From positions 246,001 through 310,000 of the forward strand of contig CAJNDS010000835.1 of the NCBI GenBank assembly GCA_905221605.1: a stretch of DNA of 64,000 nucleotides, read 5' to 3'. The notes under the pieces are model-generated. The model was not told where the DNA came from and did not search any database. It saw only the letters and a program-made list of their open reading frames with translations. The stretch comes from Symbiodinium natans (lineage: Eukaryota; Sar; Dinophyceae; Suessiales; Symbiodiniaceae). The position numbers and the translations under genes are program-made. Below, one piece after another: positions 20,782-32,386 of this stretch (positions are counted from its first letter, which is position 1; every line of letters starts with the position of its first letter).

Positions 20782-23700
20782 TCTGTCTCCGTCTCCGTCT
20801 CCGTCTCTGTCTCTGTCTCTCTCTCTCTCTTTCCCTGCGTCAGCCTCACCTCTCCTTCCGGGTAGGGAGCTTTCGCTAAAATCAGGTAGCAGAGTAAGCC
20901 GCATGTTGCCCTGGAAGGCCAGAACCCCCTAAGAAAACTAGGCCCAAAACCCCAAATGCAAGACCCTACTCAAACATCAGGTAACAGAAGTGTGCCGGGG
21001 GGGGGGGGGGGCAGGGAGACTGTTGGCCGTCGGTCCCTGCAGAAGAACAAGCCCCAAATCCTGATCCCAGCGAGAGGCGTCCCGGAGTCAACCTGGTGGA
21101 GCCAACGCGCTCAGCGCCCAACAGCTGGCGACGGCTGGGTCGCCCGTGGTCGGTTTTAGGATTTTAAGATTTGTGGGGATCCGGGCAGCCTGAAGGCATT
21201 CGGCCATTTTGTTGAGTTGAGGGGTTTAAGGGTTTGGCCGTCTTGTCGGGTGGGCGGGGGGGATTGAGAGCCCCTTGAATCAATGATCCCGGAAAGAAAT
21301 GGCCGGAGCCTTCCCCCAAGACTTCCCGACTTCACCAAGGGGGTTTGAGGTGCCCTCCACCCCAAATGCTGGTTACAACAGCCCCTGCACCTTCAGGCAC
21401 GAGGCCCCCAAAGCCCTGAAGCCCTGAACCCCGGAAAAAAGAACCCTACGTGGTTGCGTGGACTGAGTTGGCTTGGGCTTGTGCCCGACTGGGCTGCCGC
21501 TGTGAGGCCTCCTGTGCTTCGCTTTTGTCCTGATAGGCGTCTGAATATGTCTGAATCTGAACTCGAGGCAGGTGAGGCAGTTCCACTGGAATCAGAAGCA
21601 GGGCTGTTTGCTCCCCAAGCCTTGGCACACAACAACCTCGTTTTTGGGAGAATAGGGATGGCAGCGGTGTGCTATGTGTGGCTTGCTGGCTGCGGCGTTC
21701 GGGAGCCGCTGTGTAGTTGGAACACTTGTCGCATGATGTCGCGTGCCTCTTGCAAGTCCCCGACCTCGTTCCGACTCGTTCCCAACGTCGCAGTGGTTGT
21801 ACATGCATGTGTGCAAAGGCTGCCCCTTGACGGCCAAACCATCAAACCACCAAACCATGTAGCACTGTAATTGGCCTGCTTCATCTTGCAAACACGTCAG
21901 TCGGTATCAAGCTGCCTTCATAGTTCGGAGGCGGTGCTGATGGACATCGCCAAAGCAGCTACGCGCTTCGGTCGCAGGTCTCTTTGTTCCAGTCGTGCAA
22001 CATGAACTCCGGGAGGAAAGATCCACGTCCTGCATCCTGTGCCCTAGTTACTCCCGAAGCCCAGCGGAATGTTGTGTACAATGCAACTGGACGGGGACAC
22101 ACGTCACGACGTGTAAGTCGTTTAGTGTTCTGGGCTTGGGTAGAAGCTTTAGAGCCACTTGGCGTCCTGAGTTGCCGGGGGGTTTTGGGTGATCTAGGCA
22201 TGTCCAAAGCACTGCTCGTTGTTGATGTGCTCAGTGACTCCGAGAGCCGTTCTCGGATCCAAGTTCAATCAAGCGGCTTCGTGGGACAGCGGAGGTCTCG
22301 CGGAGCTTTCCACCATGCCCCCTGCACAGAAGGCGACCTCGGTTCTTGCAGATCTTGCAGAGGGGCCTGGGGCGAACGCTTCAAGCTCATCTACGTGGCC
22401 TTCACCCCCCCCCTCAGACGGCCAGAAACTTCGAGTTCAAGCCCAGCAGCCGCAAGGCTTCGTTGGGAATGGTACGAAGCAGACGTTGCCCACGTTGATC
22501 GGCCAAAACTGGAAGCAGCCGTCTGGCGCGGGAACCACCCGGTGGCACATGCCAGTGAAGGAAGGCCGGTTGCGTGTCGGAGGTTTTGAAAAATTTAGTT
22601 CCGTTTGGGGCATCGGAGGACCAAGTAAACCCTAAACCCTAAACCTGGCAAAAAACCCCTAAACCCAAAACCCTAAACCCTAACCCTCAACCCTAAAACC
22701 TAAACCCTAAACCCTTGTCCTTTGGCTGGGCAGGCACCTTCCCATTCTGAGTAAGTTGGACAGTTGGGCTCTGAAGTTACCTGTACACAGCATTCCCTCT
22801 TCAGTTGCCCCGTGGAGCAGAAGAAATCCCTCAACCCTAAACCCTAAATCCTATAAACCTTAAACCTTGCAGGCTAACTTGTAGGGCCTGGTGGGGCTCA
22901 GGGAAGTTTAGCCATGTTTAGCCGTCCTGGTGGTGATGTTGCAAGCCGGTTGCAAGGGATCGTGCGGTTCAGGCCAGTGGCCCCCAAGCGTTCCGCAGCC
23001 GGAGGGGGTTCATGCGGTTCATCTTGCGGTTGACATGTGATTCAATCGATTAACTGGGTCTTCTTCACCTTAATTTTTACTATCTTGGGCCTCTTGGGGA
23101 CTTTTCATCAGAGAGTTTTTTAGAGCAGAAGCCCTTGACATTGCCACATCCTTTCTTGCTAACGTCGCCGATTACGACCCCGTGGGTTTTGCCTGGTCCG
23201 GGCTTCTTTTCAGGACTGTTGAGGGGGGAGGTTAATCACGTGCTTTGCGACTAGCTTCTCTAAAACAAACACGCATCGCACGCCGCGAAGAAGCCGCCGT
23301 ACGCAGCGTTTTCTCGAGGTAAAGGTCTTCAAGGAAGATATTTGGCAAAGAAGCGACTCCGAAAAGCGCATCTGATGCATGTCGAAAACGCCGCCGCGAA
23401 CCACGAACAGCCATGCGAAAAACGCGTGGGGCTGCTGCAATCGATGACGTCGCCTGTAGTGGGGTGCCCGTCATAATGTTATATTCGTGCGTTATTCGCT
23501 ATTCGCTGCTTGCAATATTATATTGATGGGGCTCCATAAGATTCTGGTAGGCAGTAGCGTTGAAGTTGCAGAATCTAAGGAGACTGTATGGTCATCGATC
23601 TGTTGAGGGTTCCACTAACCTGCACCGGCTTGGCCTTTGCTTCCGGTTCAAAAGGGTTCCTCGAGACAGGAGCAATCGATTCTGGGGTTGGAGGAGGGGT

Positions 23701-25709
23701 GGGGGGAGGGGGGTGAGGGGGTCGGGGGGAGGGGGGGAGGGGGGGCAGGAAGAGGTCCAAGGTTTGATTTTGACTGGCTTGAAGTGCTGTTGAACCCCGC
23801 GTGTCCGCACGATCGCTCGACTAAAAGCCTTCCCGAAACCCTTAGCCCCTAGAAGCCCTGCGTCTTGAAGCTCCTTAGCCGAAGCCCTGCTACCGCAGGC
23901 CACGCACATTTGTGCGAGGAGAGTGAGGCAACAACAGTGGCTGATGGGGGCAGCAGAGGATCCGAGCCTGCAGAGGTTTGCATGACGTCCACGCAACATG
24001 AGGGCCGCTCTGCATTTCAAAGTATGCGAACAGAAGCCCCAGAGCCCATGGGCAGCTTGAGACATCCGAAAGAAACCAGGCCGTGCACATACCGTCCACA
24101 AGGCTCCTTGCCAAAGAGCTTTGGAGAGGCATGGGCCATCACCGGGAGGGTGCCGTCGCCACAAGTCGCTCCAAACGCCGTGGCGAAAGCAGAGCTATCG
24201 CTCATGCCTCCCGGACTCGTCGTGGATGCTGCTGCAGGACGGCAGCCTCCCCGAACCCCTTCCGAGCCTCTTGTAGAGACTGGCGCGATCGCCTTCAAGT
24301 ACACGCCCTGCAGCCTGGAGGTTTGTGTTGGTCAGATGGTGGAGTTGTGGCCGCCGGTATCTCTCCTCCAGCAAGGCTGCCGTTTTTCCGTTGTTCCGAG
24401 GCTTCCCCTTGGGGTAAAGCTGAGCTGGCGATTTGGCTTGGTGTACGGCCGGCCCGAGGAGCCAACCCTTGGACCACTGACCTACCTCGTGACGGCTTGG
24501 CACCCAACAGGCACACCGACGGCCAGTGTCGCGTTGATCCAGCTCACCGTCCGCTGAGCTACCTTCGGTGGGCTGCCCGCTCTTTATGATGCTTGGATAT
24601 GCATGAATCAGTTTGGACGGCCGCTGTGGGCGAGGGCTCCCAGACTGGAGGTGTGGCACCGTGTGATTGAGTTTAATGAACTTGACTGGGTGATGAACAA
24701 GTATCCGGGAACGGGTCCCCCTGAAGCGGCAATTCATCCAGTTGCACAGGACCTCAATCACACAGATGCATGACTACATGCATGCAAACACTTCCTTCTG
24801 GTGGTTTTTTTTGCCCCGCGCGGCCAGCGACTAACAGCTTGAAATTCACTGTTGAGGCACGCTTGCAGGGCTCACGCCGCGGGCTTTTGAAAATCTCGAA
24901 GGCTGCGTCATCTGCCTGTTTCGAGTTCTTCTGGTGGCTTCGCCCATAGGGCGCGCCCCTGGGAGAGTTTCGCGTGTTTTGCAGGGAGCTTCGCCGCGTT
25001 CCTGCCGAAAGCAAGGCGAAGGGACTGGGCAGCAGGCCATGCACCCCCCAAAGCCCAAGACAAAATCCAACAGCTTAAGTTGATTCGGAGCCGCGCGAGA
25101 GTGAGGGCGGTGTGGGTGGCAAAATTGATTCAGTTTTCTCAAGCCCAGATCATCCCAGATCCTCAGTGTTGGGTGTTTGCTTTGCTCAGGCCCTCAAGAA
25201 CCATGTTTCCCCAAGGCTTAAGTATGCCGGGCTCTTTCCTGGCATCCTTGAAGCCGCAATCATTCCGCCGCTTTGCGATGAGCTTTCGAGGCGTCAACGC
25301 CGGGGGGTGGGGTGATTGCTTGCGCGAAAGCACGCGTGTTTCACTGGTGGAGGCGTCGCAGCTTGAGGAGAAAGCGTTCCAGGGACTGAGAGCAAAGGTA
25401 TAGTGGTGTAGCATAGCGGCATAGTGCGTCTTGGGGGCATAATATAAGTCTCCCAACGAAGTCAGCCAGCCGCAGATGTCCGAAGCCGAGGCCACGCGTG
25501 GCGCGAGGAGACTTCAACGCCCAGGAGCTCATGCACTGCGCTGTTTTGGAGCACGGGGATTGATGAATCCTGGAACCCTGACAAGAAGGGGCTCGAAGCT
25601 GGTCCGTAGGCGCCTGGCAAGTTCATGAGTTTCCCAAAAGGGAAAAAAGGGGGCGCTTCAAGAGGACCTCGCCAACATGGCTTGGGCCTTCGGTCGTCTG
25701 GAGCTCTCA
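16212..25709 (+). CDS. OPR/RAP-like helical-repeat protein, micro-exons (partial)
   Basis: Scattered exons encode the W-A-rich repeat seen in octotricopeptide/RAP-type proteins, which bind organellar RNA. The start is ATG 16212 ([20 protein letters not shown]). Other exons: 16408-16434 (VVQDNLSEF), 16627-16668 ([14 protein letters not shown]), 17188-17235 ([16 protein letters not shown]), 17592-17627 ([12 protein letters not shown]), 18499-18534, ~18916-18966 ([11 protein letters not shown]), 19187-19252 ([14 protein letters not shown]), 20221-20304 ([14 protein letters not shown]), 21931-21977 ([15 protein letters not shown]), ~25659-25709 ([15 protein letters not shown]). The 20221-20304 exon is bounded exactly by AG and GT; several others use GC donors. 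The recurring A-N-x-x-WA-x-A pattern is what identifies the family. Many exons remain unplaced and two tandem genes are possible. A role in plastid or mitochondrial RNA handling is inferred from the family only. Confidence 0.55.
17455..17540 (+). repeat. TTTAGGG blocks with TTTGACGTAA spacers
   Basis: Two short TTTAGGG groups, each followed by GGGTTTGACGTAA, so the telomere-type unit and its flank are duplicated together. Confidence 0.75.
18584..18638. repeat. (AT)n tract
   Basis: About 27 AT dinucleotides broken by ATAC/GTAT, self-complementary and able to form a cruciform. Confidence 0.95.
18647..18699 (+). repeat. (TTTAGGG)7
   Basis: Seven to eight perfect telomere-type heptamers directly after the AT tract, between OPR-like exons. 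Confidence 0.95.
19001..19051 (+). repeat. Poly-G run of 51 bases
   Basis: An uninterrupted run of 51 G preceded by 7 T and followed by a GGAGGAGGGGGA tract. It sits between two OPR-like exons and should form G-quadruplexes on the coding strand and RNA. Confidence 0.95.
20438..20832 (+). repeat. CT-rich composite microsatellite
   Basis: Nested (CCCTCT)n, (GTCTCT)n, (GCCTCT)n and (GTCCCT)n blocks over about 390 bp. The Leu/Pro/Ser and Arg/Glu repeat frames here are artefacts of the repeat. Confidence 0.95.
20905..23860. other. Intron-like region with TTTAGGG/CCCTAAA tracts
   Basis: Holds one good OPR-like exon (21931-21977, listed with the gene) and a possible coding stretch near 22310-22500 ([20 protein letters not shown]) of unknown family. 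CCCTAAA units lie at 22625-22712 and 22830-22866, and a G-rich tract at 23690-23755. Nothing else is supported. Confidence 0.45.
22625..22712 (+). repeat. CCCTAAA block
   Basis: About ten CCCTAAA units with CCAAAAC and CTAACCC variants. Confidence 0.85.
23865..24557 (+). CDS. Putative-Ig (He-PIG-like) domain protein
   Basis: A 230-residue open frame. The first ~135 residues are low-complexity and may include intron (an acceptor-like CGCAG lies near 23899). Residues ~142-230 form one immunoglobulin-like beta-sandwich of the putative-Ig/He-PIG type: FKYTP, then [48 protein letters not shown] and ALIQLTV. These are the positions where that family has its conserved Y, P-x-LP-x-G-L, G-x-P and Y-x-V-T-A segments. 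Such domains usually repeat in surface or adhesion proteins; only one copy is visible, so this may be one exon of a larger protein. Stop TGA at 24555. Function unknown beyond a beta-sandwich fold. Confidence 0.6.
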   Translation: MKLLSRSPATAGHAHLCEESEATTVADGGSRGSEPAEVCMTSTQHEGRSAFQSMRTEAPEPMGSLRHPKETRPCTYRPQGSLPKSFGEAWAITGRVPSPQVAPNAVAKAELSLMPPGLVVDAAAGRQPPRTPSEPLVETGAIAFKYTPCSLEVCVGQMVELWPPVSLLQQGCRFSVVPRLPLGVKLSWRFGLVYGRPEEPTLGPLTYLVTAWHPTGTPTASVALIQLTVR

Positions 25710-26167
25710 GCCGGGGGCTACAGGGTTCGGTGGGCGGTTGGGGTTGGGGAGTTTACGCGGCTTTTCTGCGGAAACAGGAGGTTTGCACATCCAGTTATCT
25801 GCAGCAGACTCGCCCGAAGCCCCGTTAAGCCCCAAAACCCCGTTAAAACTTTGGCTTGCCCCCGAAGCCCTAAAGGGTGGCAAAACAAAGAAACGTGAAG
25901 CCCTTATTTCAAGGCCGAAGGGCTGAGGAAGGCTTTGGCGAAAGCTACTCTCAGGCTCGCTGGGATCCGAGGGTTCCAAGTTCAAGCAGGCATTGACAAA
26001 TCGGGTTTGAGTTTAGGGTTTTGGGTTTACAATGGGGTTTGAGGGTCAGAAGGGGTGGAGGGTTGCAGAAGGGTCCTGGGGTAGGGTTCATGGTTTCAGG
26101 GTACGAACGCCGCATTTTAGGGTGTGCGACGTGATGTGGTGTGTAATGTGGAGTGTGGAGTGTGGAG

Positions 26168-26949
<782 letters not shown>

Positions 26950-27405
26950 TGTTTTTGTTTTTGTTTTGTGTGGGTGTGTGCGCGCGCGTATGCGAGCGTC
27001 ATGCGTGCGCGTGCGTACGCGCATCAGTGTCTGGTAGGTTCGAACTCATGACAGGCTCTTGGCGCCTTCCAGTCGCCGGGGTGGAGGCTGGCCCCGTGTG
27101 CGCAAAGGAAGTGGACTCACATCTTCGTGTTAGGGCTTGATCCAATGGCAGCCGTTTTCCAACAAGGGTTTTCTCAACCGCATAGTCCGTGCAGTGCGTG
27201 CCCGAACGCTAGAGCGCCTCATCACGAACAACAATGCCCAGACAAGCCGTCCAAAGACTTATTTCCGTACGCTGCACTTCAAGGCCTTTGAAACTTGAAA
27301 GCCCGAAACCCTTGTACGGCCTCATTCGCAGGACAACTTGGCGGAATCCATGGCAGAATGTTCCTAAACCCTCCCTCTGAACCTAAAAGCCCCAAGTCCT
27401 TGAAT

Positions 27406-27434
27406 CCTTTCGGCTCAAGGCATTTTTGGTCGGG
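27406..27434 (+). other. Possible decayed tandem spliced-leader relict
   Basis: CCTTTCGGCTCAAG (27406-27419) is followed at once by GCATTTTTGGTCGGG. Each resembles the 3' part of the dinoflagellate spliced leader (CCATTTTGGCTCAAG) with two or three changes, 40 bases before the start of the secreted-protein gene. Suggestive only. Confidence 0.3.
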
Positions 27435-27474
27435 CAATCTGGAAGTCCTGTTTCAAGCCCCCCCCCCGGCAGTG

Positions 27475-28683
27475 ATGCAGATGAGATCGGCAGCTCTTTT
27501 GTTCTTCGGCTTTGCCTGCCGTGCCATGCTGGCGGACGAGGCCTGTGAAGATATGAACCAAGCTTTCGCAGTGGAGGAGGACAAGGGTGTGGAACTCCTT
27601 CAGAGCCGGGGGGAGTTGAAGGCGCGCCTGGCCACTGCGGATCCGAGCTGCTCCGCGGCCCCCGAGTGCGCCAAGTTGAAGCTGCAGGGGAACTGCTGTC
27701 CCAACGATGCGGGTGTCAGCCTCGGATGCTGTCCTGGAGGTGGCACCTCTCTTCCAGCAGCCCCGGTTCTGGGGGTCTCGCCGGACTCCCCTCGGATGTG
27801 TGAGAACAATGGGCTTTGCAAGGAGAATGGCTTGAAGGGCCTCTGCTGCCCGAATCCCGCCGGTGCGAACCTTGGCTGCTGCGACTCAGAAGTTGAGAAG
27901 CAGGACATGCTGGGGGCTATGGGGCCAGGGCCGGAGCTGCTGCCGCCTGCAACGACCCCGGGCAAGCTTATGACCTTCTACCTCTACCGCGTGGACAACG
28001 ACCAGAGGTACAAGCTGAACGGTGTCAACATGGCAAACTTGCTGGGTGACATCTGGTATCTTCACAACGAAGTGGTCTTCAACTGCCCCAGGAAGTTCAA
28101 CATCTCGCGGCTGACACGATTCAAGGTCACCTACCGTGCCACCAAGGAGCTGTGGGGTCAGAACAAGAACTTCGACGCGTTCGTTGCATTCGACAAGGCC
28201 AAGTGCACCGTGCCCGGATGCCCCATGCTCCATTGGCTCCCTCTCGGCTACGTGATCGGCTGCACGAAGAACGATGTCGGCCGCGTGGCGCTGCCGGGCG
28301 AAGCTGCGTGGTTCTCGCTTCCAGGGACCTGCCCCAGCAAGTTCTACTTTCAGAAGTCGGCGGAGTGCGAGAAAAGGGAGCCGGGTGGCCAGTGCAAGGG
28401 GAGCGAGGTCACGGGCGAACGTGACTGCACTTACCAAATTGAGGAGGCCGGCGAGATCTCGCTGGATGAGCTCTCAGGCATCAAGAACTACAACGATGTC
28501 TGCGAGAGCACTGGTGTTCGTGAGTATGATGAAGCTACCGACAAAGGCACGGGCACCAGCTTTTGGAATGGTAAGGGTGATGCAAAGAAGGGCGAGGAGC
28601 GCGTAAAGTTCATTTCGGACCTTTTCGCCAAACGCTTCCCAAAGTTTCCAGCTCACTTGGATGACCCACCCTGCGATTCGTGA
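27475..28683 (+). CDS. Secreted Cys-rich repeat protein, dinoflagellate family
   Basis: 402 residues from ATG 27475. An in-frame ATG at 27295 lies further upstream, but only 27475 (or 27481) gives a signal peptide (MRSAALLFFGFACRAMLA), so that start is preferred. A propeptide-like VELLQSRGELKARL follows. Two Cys-rich repeats (about residues 59-88 and 103-132) share the pattern C-x(n)-C-x-x-x-x-L-x-G-x-CCP-x-x-x-G-x-x-LGCC. The remaining ~250 residues are a globular domain (FYLYRVDNDQRYKLNGVNMA, WYLHNEVVFNCPRKFNISRL) with paired cysteines and a C-terminal Phe/Pro/Cys end. The C-P-rich repeat is familiar from secreted dinoflagellate enzymes, where it may act as a binding module (inference). No catalytic motif was recognised. 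Single exon, no homologue named. Confidence 0.75.
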   Translation: MQMRSAALLFFGFACRAMLADEACEDMNQAFAVEEDKGVELLQSRGELKARLATADPSCSAAPECAKLKLQGNCCPNDAGVSLGCCPGGGTSLPAAPVLGVSPDSPRMCENNGLCKENGLKGLCCPNPAGANLGCCDSEVEKQDMLGAMGPGPELLPPATTPGKLMTFYLYRVDNDQRYKLNGVNMANLLGDIWYLHNEVVFNCPRKFNISRLTRFKVTYRATKELWGQNKNFDAFVAFDKAKCTVPGCPMLHWLPLGYVIGCTKNDVGRVALPGEAAWFSLPGTCPSKFYFQKSAECEKREPGGQCKGSEVTGERDCTYQIEEAGEISLDELSGIKNYNDVCESTGVREYDEATDKGTGTSFWNGKGDAKKGEERVKFISDLFAKRFPKFPAHLDDPPCDS

Positions 28684-30046
28684 GAGCCAAGTGGATGCAC
28701 AACACACGTTACACGTTACACGTTGTTGTTAGCGAGCGAAGGCTCTAAGACGCAAGTCACCTGTGGCTTTCAAAAGGAAGACATGGGGAGAAGAGCTTGC
28801 AAGAGGCAATGCTGCTTAGGACTTGTGATCTCAATAATTAGCTTAGTGACTGCACGGGGCTTCCAGGATAGTGCAAGCTCCACCGGCACAGTCTTGGCTA
28901 CCCTGATGCACCTGCGTGTCCGGACTGATTCCCTGTGGAGCTCGACTGTTGATTTTCGCCGATGCGCGTAAAAGCAAAAAGGAAGCCAACAGGTGTCTCT
29001 GAACATCAGAACCTGAAAAACAGCCACAACACAACTTGCAGAGGTTGGAGTTGTCCAGATCCCTGAAATCTGTGGCATGCTGTGTTGAGTCATAAGAAGT
29101 CAGACTCAGAACAGCATCTCTCTTTGGAACCAATGAGACGCAGCACGACATGAAGCTCCACATCTACAGCCCCATCTTGTTTCAACCTGTGTCAAGATCC
29201 ACAACTTCATAGAAACTTAGATTTCAGTGTTTTGTTCTTTTGTTCTTCTATTTTCTGTGGTTTGACGTGTGGTTGTCTGGTCGCGGGGGTCGGGGGGCTG
29301 CAGCCATGGTAAACAGAGCCGTGATATCATCATCCAAATGGCAATGGAAATCCTAAACAGTGATCGGAGTAGAAGCAACGGCAAGAAGTCCAACAAGGAA
29401 TAGTCATAGACAGGCTGGAGTGGTGGTTGAAGTTTCCTAGCGGGCCGCGAAAGTGCAGGCAGAGGTTTGTGCCTGGCAGATGTCAGCACGGACTGCTTCT
29501 TGAGGGCCGGCTTACTGTTTTGTTGAGGCGTGTCCTGGGCGGGCTCCTAGTGGCTCGTACCCCATCGCCTGCTGCATCCTGCTGCAGTGCCTCGCCATCA
29601 CCATGCAGCCCGAGAGTGCTACGGCGTCCTCCGCCGGCTGCCCGAGAGTGCAGGGGAGACTCGCCCCTTCGCTGAGCCCCAAGAGGGCTGGGTCTGGCGT
29701 TTTTTCGCTTGGACTCCTGATGCCACCTGCTGGGTTCCCCCTCCTGCAGCGCCCTTTCCGCTGCACCATTGCAACCTTGGCAAAGTTCACTTAGGGCTCA
29801 GCCTTTGGCGTCACCCTCAGAAGTAGAAGCTGGCTCTACATGTATCTGGACATGTGCTTATTGCTCATAACGCTTCTCCAGAATAACGGTGATAATCGTC
29901 ATAATAGGAATAAACAAAATAGCCAGAAGAGTAGTAATGATCAGGATCGTAGTAACAGAAAAAGGAATCAGAATTGTCAGAGTCATTAAAGTTGTAATAG
30001 CAATAAATGTAATCAAAACTAAACCTCATAGTCATGAAAGCTTGTT
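28684..30046. other. Intergenic region with an AT-rich island
   Basis: No supported gene. 29860-30030 is strikingly AT-rich, made of AAT/ATA-like triplets in an otherwise GC-rich neighbourhood. On the minus strand 29858-29986 reads as a 42-residue Ile/Thr/Leu-rich hydrophobic peptide. Confidence 0.5.
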
Positions 30047-30129
30047 GAGCCCTAAACCCTAAACCCTAAACCCTAAGCCCTAAAACCCTAAACCCCTGAG
30101 CCCTAAACCCTAAGCCCTAAACCCTAGAT
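30047..30129 (+). repeat. CCCTAAA block
   Basis: About ten CCCTAAA/CCCTAAG units just after the AT-rich island. Confidence 0.9.
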
Positions 30130-30665
30130 CCCTAAAGCTTCCGTGCGGAGTTGCCAGGCCATGGCTTTAGTGCCCCGCAGCTTGCAGTCATGGCCTGGTC
30201 TCTTGCTGCCCGCCGCAAGGGGAGTTCCGGCTTCCTTTTTTTTTTTTTTTGTGGGGGGGGGCGGGGGGGGCTATTGTTTCACACACAGCTCGGTGCACAA
30301 GGGTATAGCGTATAGGGTCTAGGGCGTAGGGTTCAGGGTAGGAAGGAAAAGGCTCAGAAATGTGTGTTGGTTTCGGCTTAGTCGTAGCAGGTTCTACTAG
30401 GACCTGTTGAAAGGATTCCTTCAATGAAGGCCTCGGGGGGCAGGTTGTGTGGACAGAGATACTTCGGGCGAGGGCTGGCGGTTGTAGGTTTTCTGCGTTG
30501 GGCCGGGGTGACCTTGATACCTGAGCTTTCGGAGGCTACAGCCCGACATCAATGCAGACTGCTCGACAGTAAACCGTTGAAAGTCCCTCCTTGGGTTCCC
30601 TAAATGTCAGAGGGGCCGCTGTTGTAAAAGGACGCCATGGTTTACAGCTCCCCTCACTCCTCTAG
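30130..30665. other. Intergenic, nothing recognised
   Basis: Contains a T run then a G run (30236-30270) and short decayed TAGGG text. No gene seen. Confidence 0.5.
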
Positions 30666-32386
30666 GCACGAATGGGTCTCCGGGAGAATGAGACGGCAGC
30701 CCTCAAGGCCATTGCCGAGGTGGGGGGCCTCTTAAAGGGCGTCTGGTCTGTGGAAGTTAGAACGCGATTCAGGTTGAAGGTTCCGGGCCTGGTACATCAG
30801 AGGTCTAGGATATGGAGTCATGTGGTTTAAGGGTTTGGTGCTTGGAGTCACTGATCCTCAAGAATTCCACGGCGTGATCAAGTGTAAGCCGTGAGAACGA
30901 GCACGGATTTTGCTGTCATGGTTCGTTTAGGGAATTCGTGGTGCCGGTTCCTTGCAGTCAGTCCATGGGCGATCTGCGGGGTGCCAGGAGTGTGCCCAGG
31001 AGTCTGGGTTCAAAGGAGGGGGTGGTCCCTGAGATTCAGGGTTCAGAGCGCGACAGGAGGCGACACAGCGCGTGTCGGATCTCTCGCCGCGGGATGTGAC
31101 TGACATCGTCTGGGCCCGGGCCCCAGCCACAGAACGACATGTAGGACTTCGGGTCGAGGCTTCACGGATAAAGGCGCTTAGGTTTGGGGTATCCAGCAGC
31201 CCGAAGCCCGGAAGCACAAGGAGACCTGTGGCATTCTGACCAGCATGGTCTTTGCGGGCGGTGCGGTATCTACATGTATGATTAGCTTAAGTTAAATGTT
31301 GAGTCGGGTTTACGGTGGCCAGGTCCAGCCCGGTCAATCACACTACCAGCAAGCCTTTGCCCAATCTTCCCGAAGCCCTAAACACAGGCCCTGGCGCATG
31401 CCCAGACCCCCGCCACCGATTTTCTGGCCGTGGCCGCAGACTACGCCAAGGTGGCTCGAGGGTTCCCGGATGTTTCGGGTTTCGGTCTGGTGGGCTGATG
31501 GGCATGGGCGGGCTGTTGCGTCCCTCACCCACGAACTTCACCTGCCGCGACAACTCCTGCCTAGGGCCCAGCGAAAACACAAAACAGACGCCCCTGATCA
31601 TGCCCTAATTCCCTAGGACCTAGACCCCTTCGTTTCTCTCATCCCCACAAAAGGAAACCCTCTCCATCAGGCGCGCCAGTCCGCCTTCGGAACCCAGGAC
31701 CTGCCACCTGACACGCACTCGCAGGGGGCTTTTTAGGCACCAGAGGCCTCCCTTGCAGTTGCTGCACGTGCCTATCAGCAAGCCTTGTCTCCCCAACTCC
31801 AGCACCATCTTCCGCGATCTCCGGTTCACGACCATGTGCTCTTGTATCTCACCTCGTGTAGCTGCTACCCTGCGTGTGCTGTCGTGAGTGCACTGTGTGT
31901 GTGTGTGTGTGGATCGCTGCTGTCCTGTCGTGACGCAAAGGGTTTCTGTTTTAGGGTTTAGGGTTTTTGGGATGTTGAGATGGCCTTGGAGTTTAGGGGT
32001 TCACCTTCAGCTTGCGGGACTTCACGAAGAAGGAGGCTGGTTAAGGTGGGGCTTTGGGGACACGGTCGCGCCCTGTATGCTCAGCTGCTTAATTCCGGCC
32101 TGCGATTTCGTTGTTGAGGTCGAGGGTGCGCGCCTGCTAGAAGCCTCGGGTTGTAGGTTTGGCACGCACGAAGAGCAGAATCTGCCGAATGTGAGTCTGA
32201 ACTTCCCGGAAGGGTGTGGGCTGCATCTTTGGGGTATGTTCGCGCCGTTTCGGGCGACTTGGCTTGTATCTTCGCCATATCCTGAACCCTACACCCTGTA
32301 ATCCCTTCCTTCCGGGCTCCTACTCTTTCCCTCTGAGCCACGCCACGTGCGTGCACGCACTACAAGCACTACTTGCTGACTTTGCA
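30666..32386 (+). CDS. Second OPR-like gene, exon fragments
   Basis: Short splice-bounded exons again of OPR character: 30666-30719 (ARMGLRENETAALKAIAE, exact AG/GT edges), 31057-31116 (DLSPRDVTDIVWA), 31388-31450 (ATDFLAVAADYAK before GT), ~32006-32027 (FSLRDFTKK) and 32351-32386 (VHALQALLADFA). The R-D-x-T-x-x-VWA segment parallels the N-L-A-N-A-L-WA of the 16-26 kb gene, so the two are probably relatives or parts of one very long locus. No start or stop is assignable. A role in organellar RNA binding is a family-based inference. Confidence 0.4.

Noticed and set aside
20415-20932. Leu/Pro, Ser/Pro and Arg/Glu repeat ORFs
   Set aside because: Products of the CT-rich microsatellite in different frames.
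21190-21225. GGCCATTTTGTTGAGTTGAG as another spliced-leader relict
   Set aside because: Only the first nine bases agree with the leader; the GGCTCAAG half is absent.
27036-27056. GGTTCGAACTC resembling a tRNA B-box
   Set aside because: No paired stem and no upstream A-box at a suitable distance.
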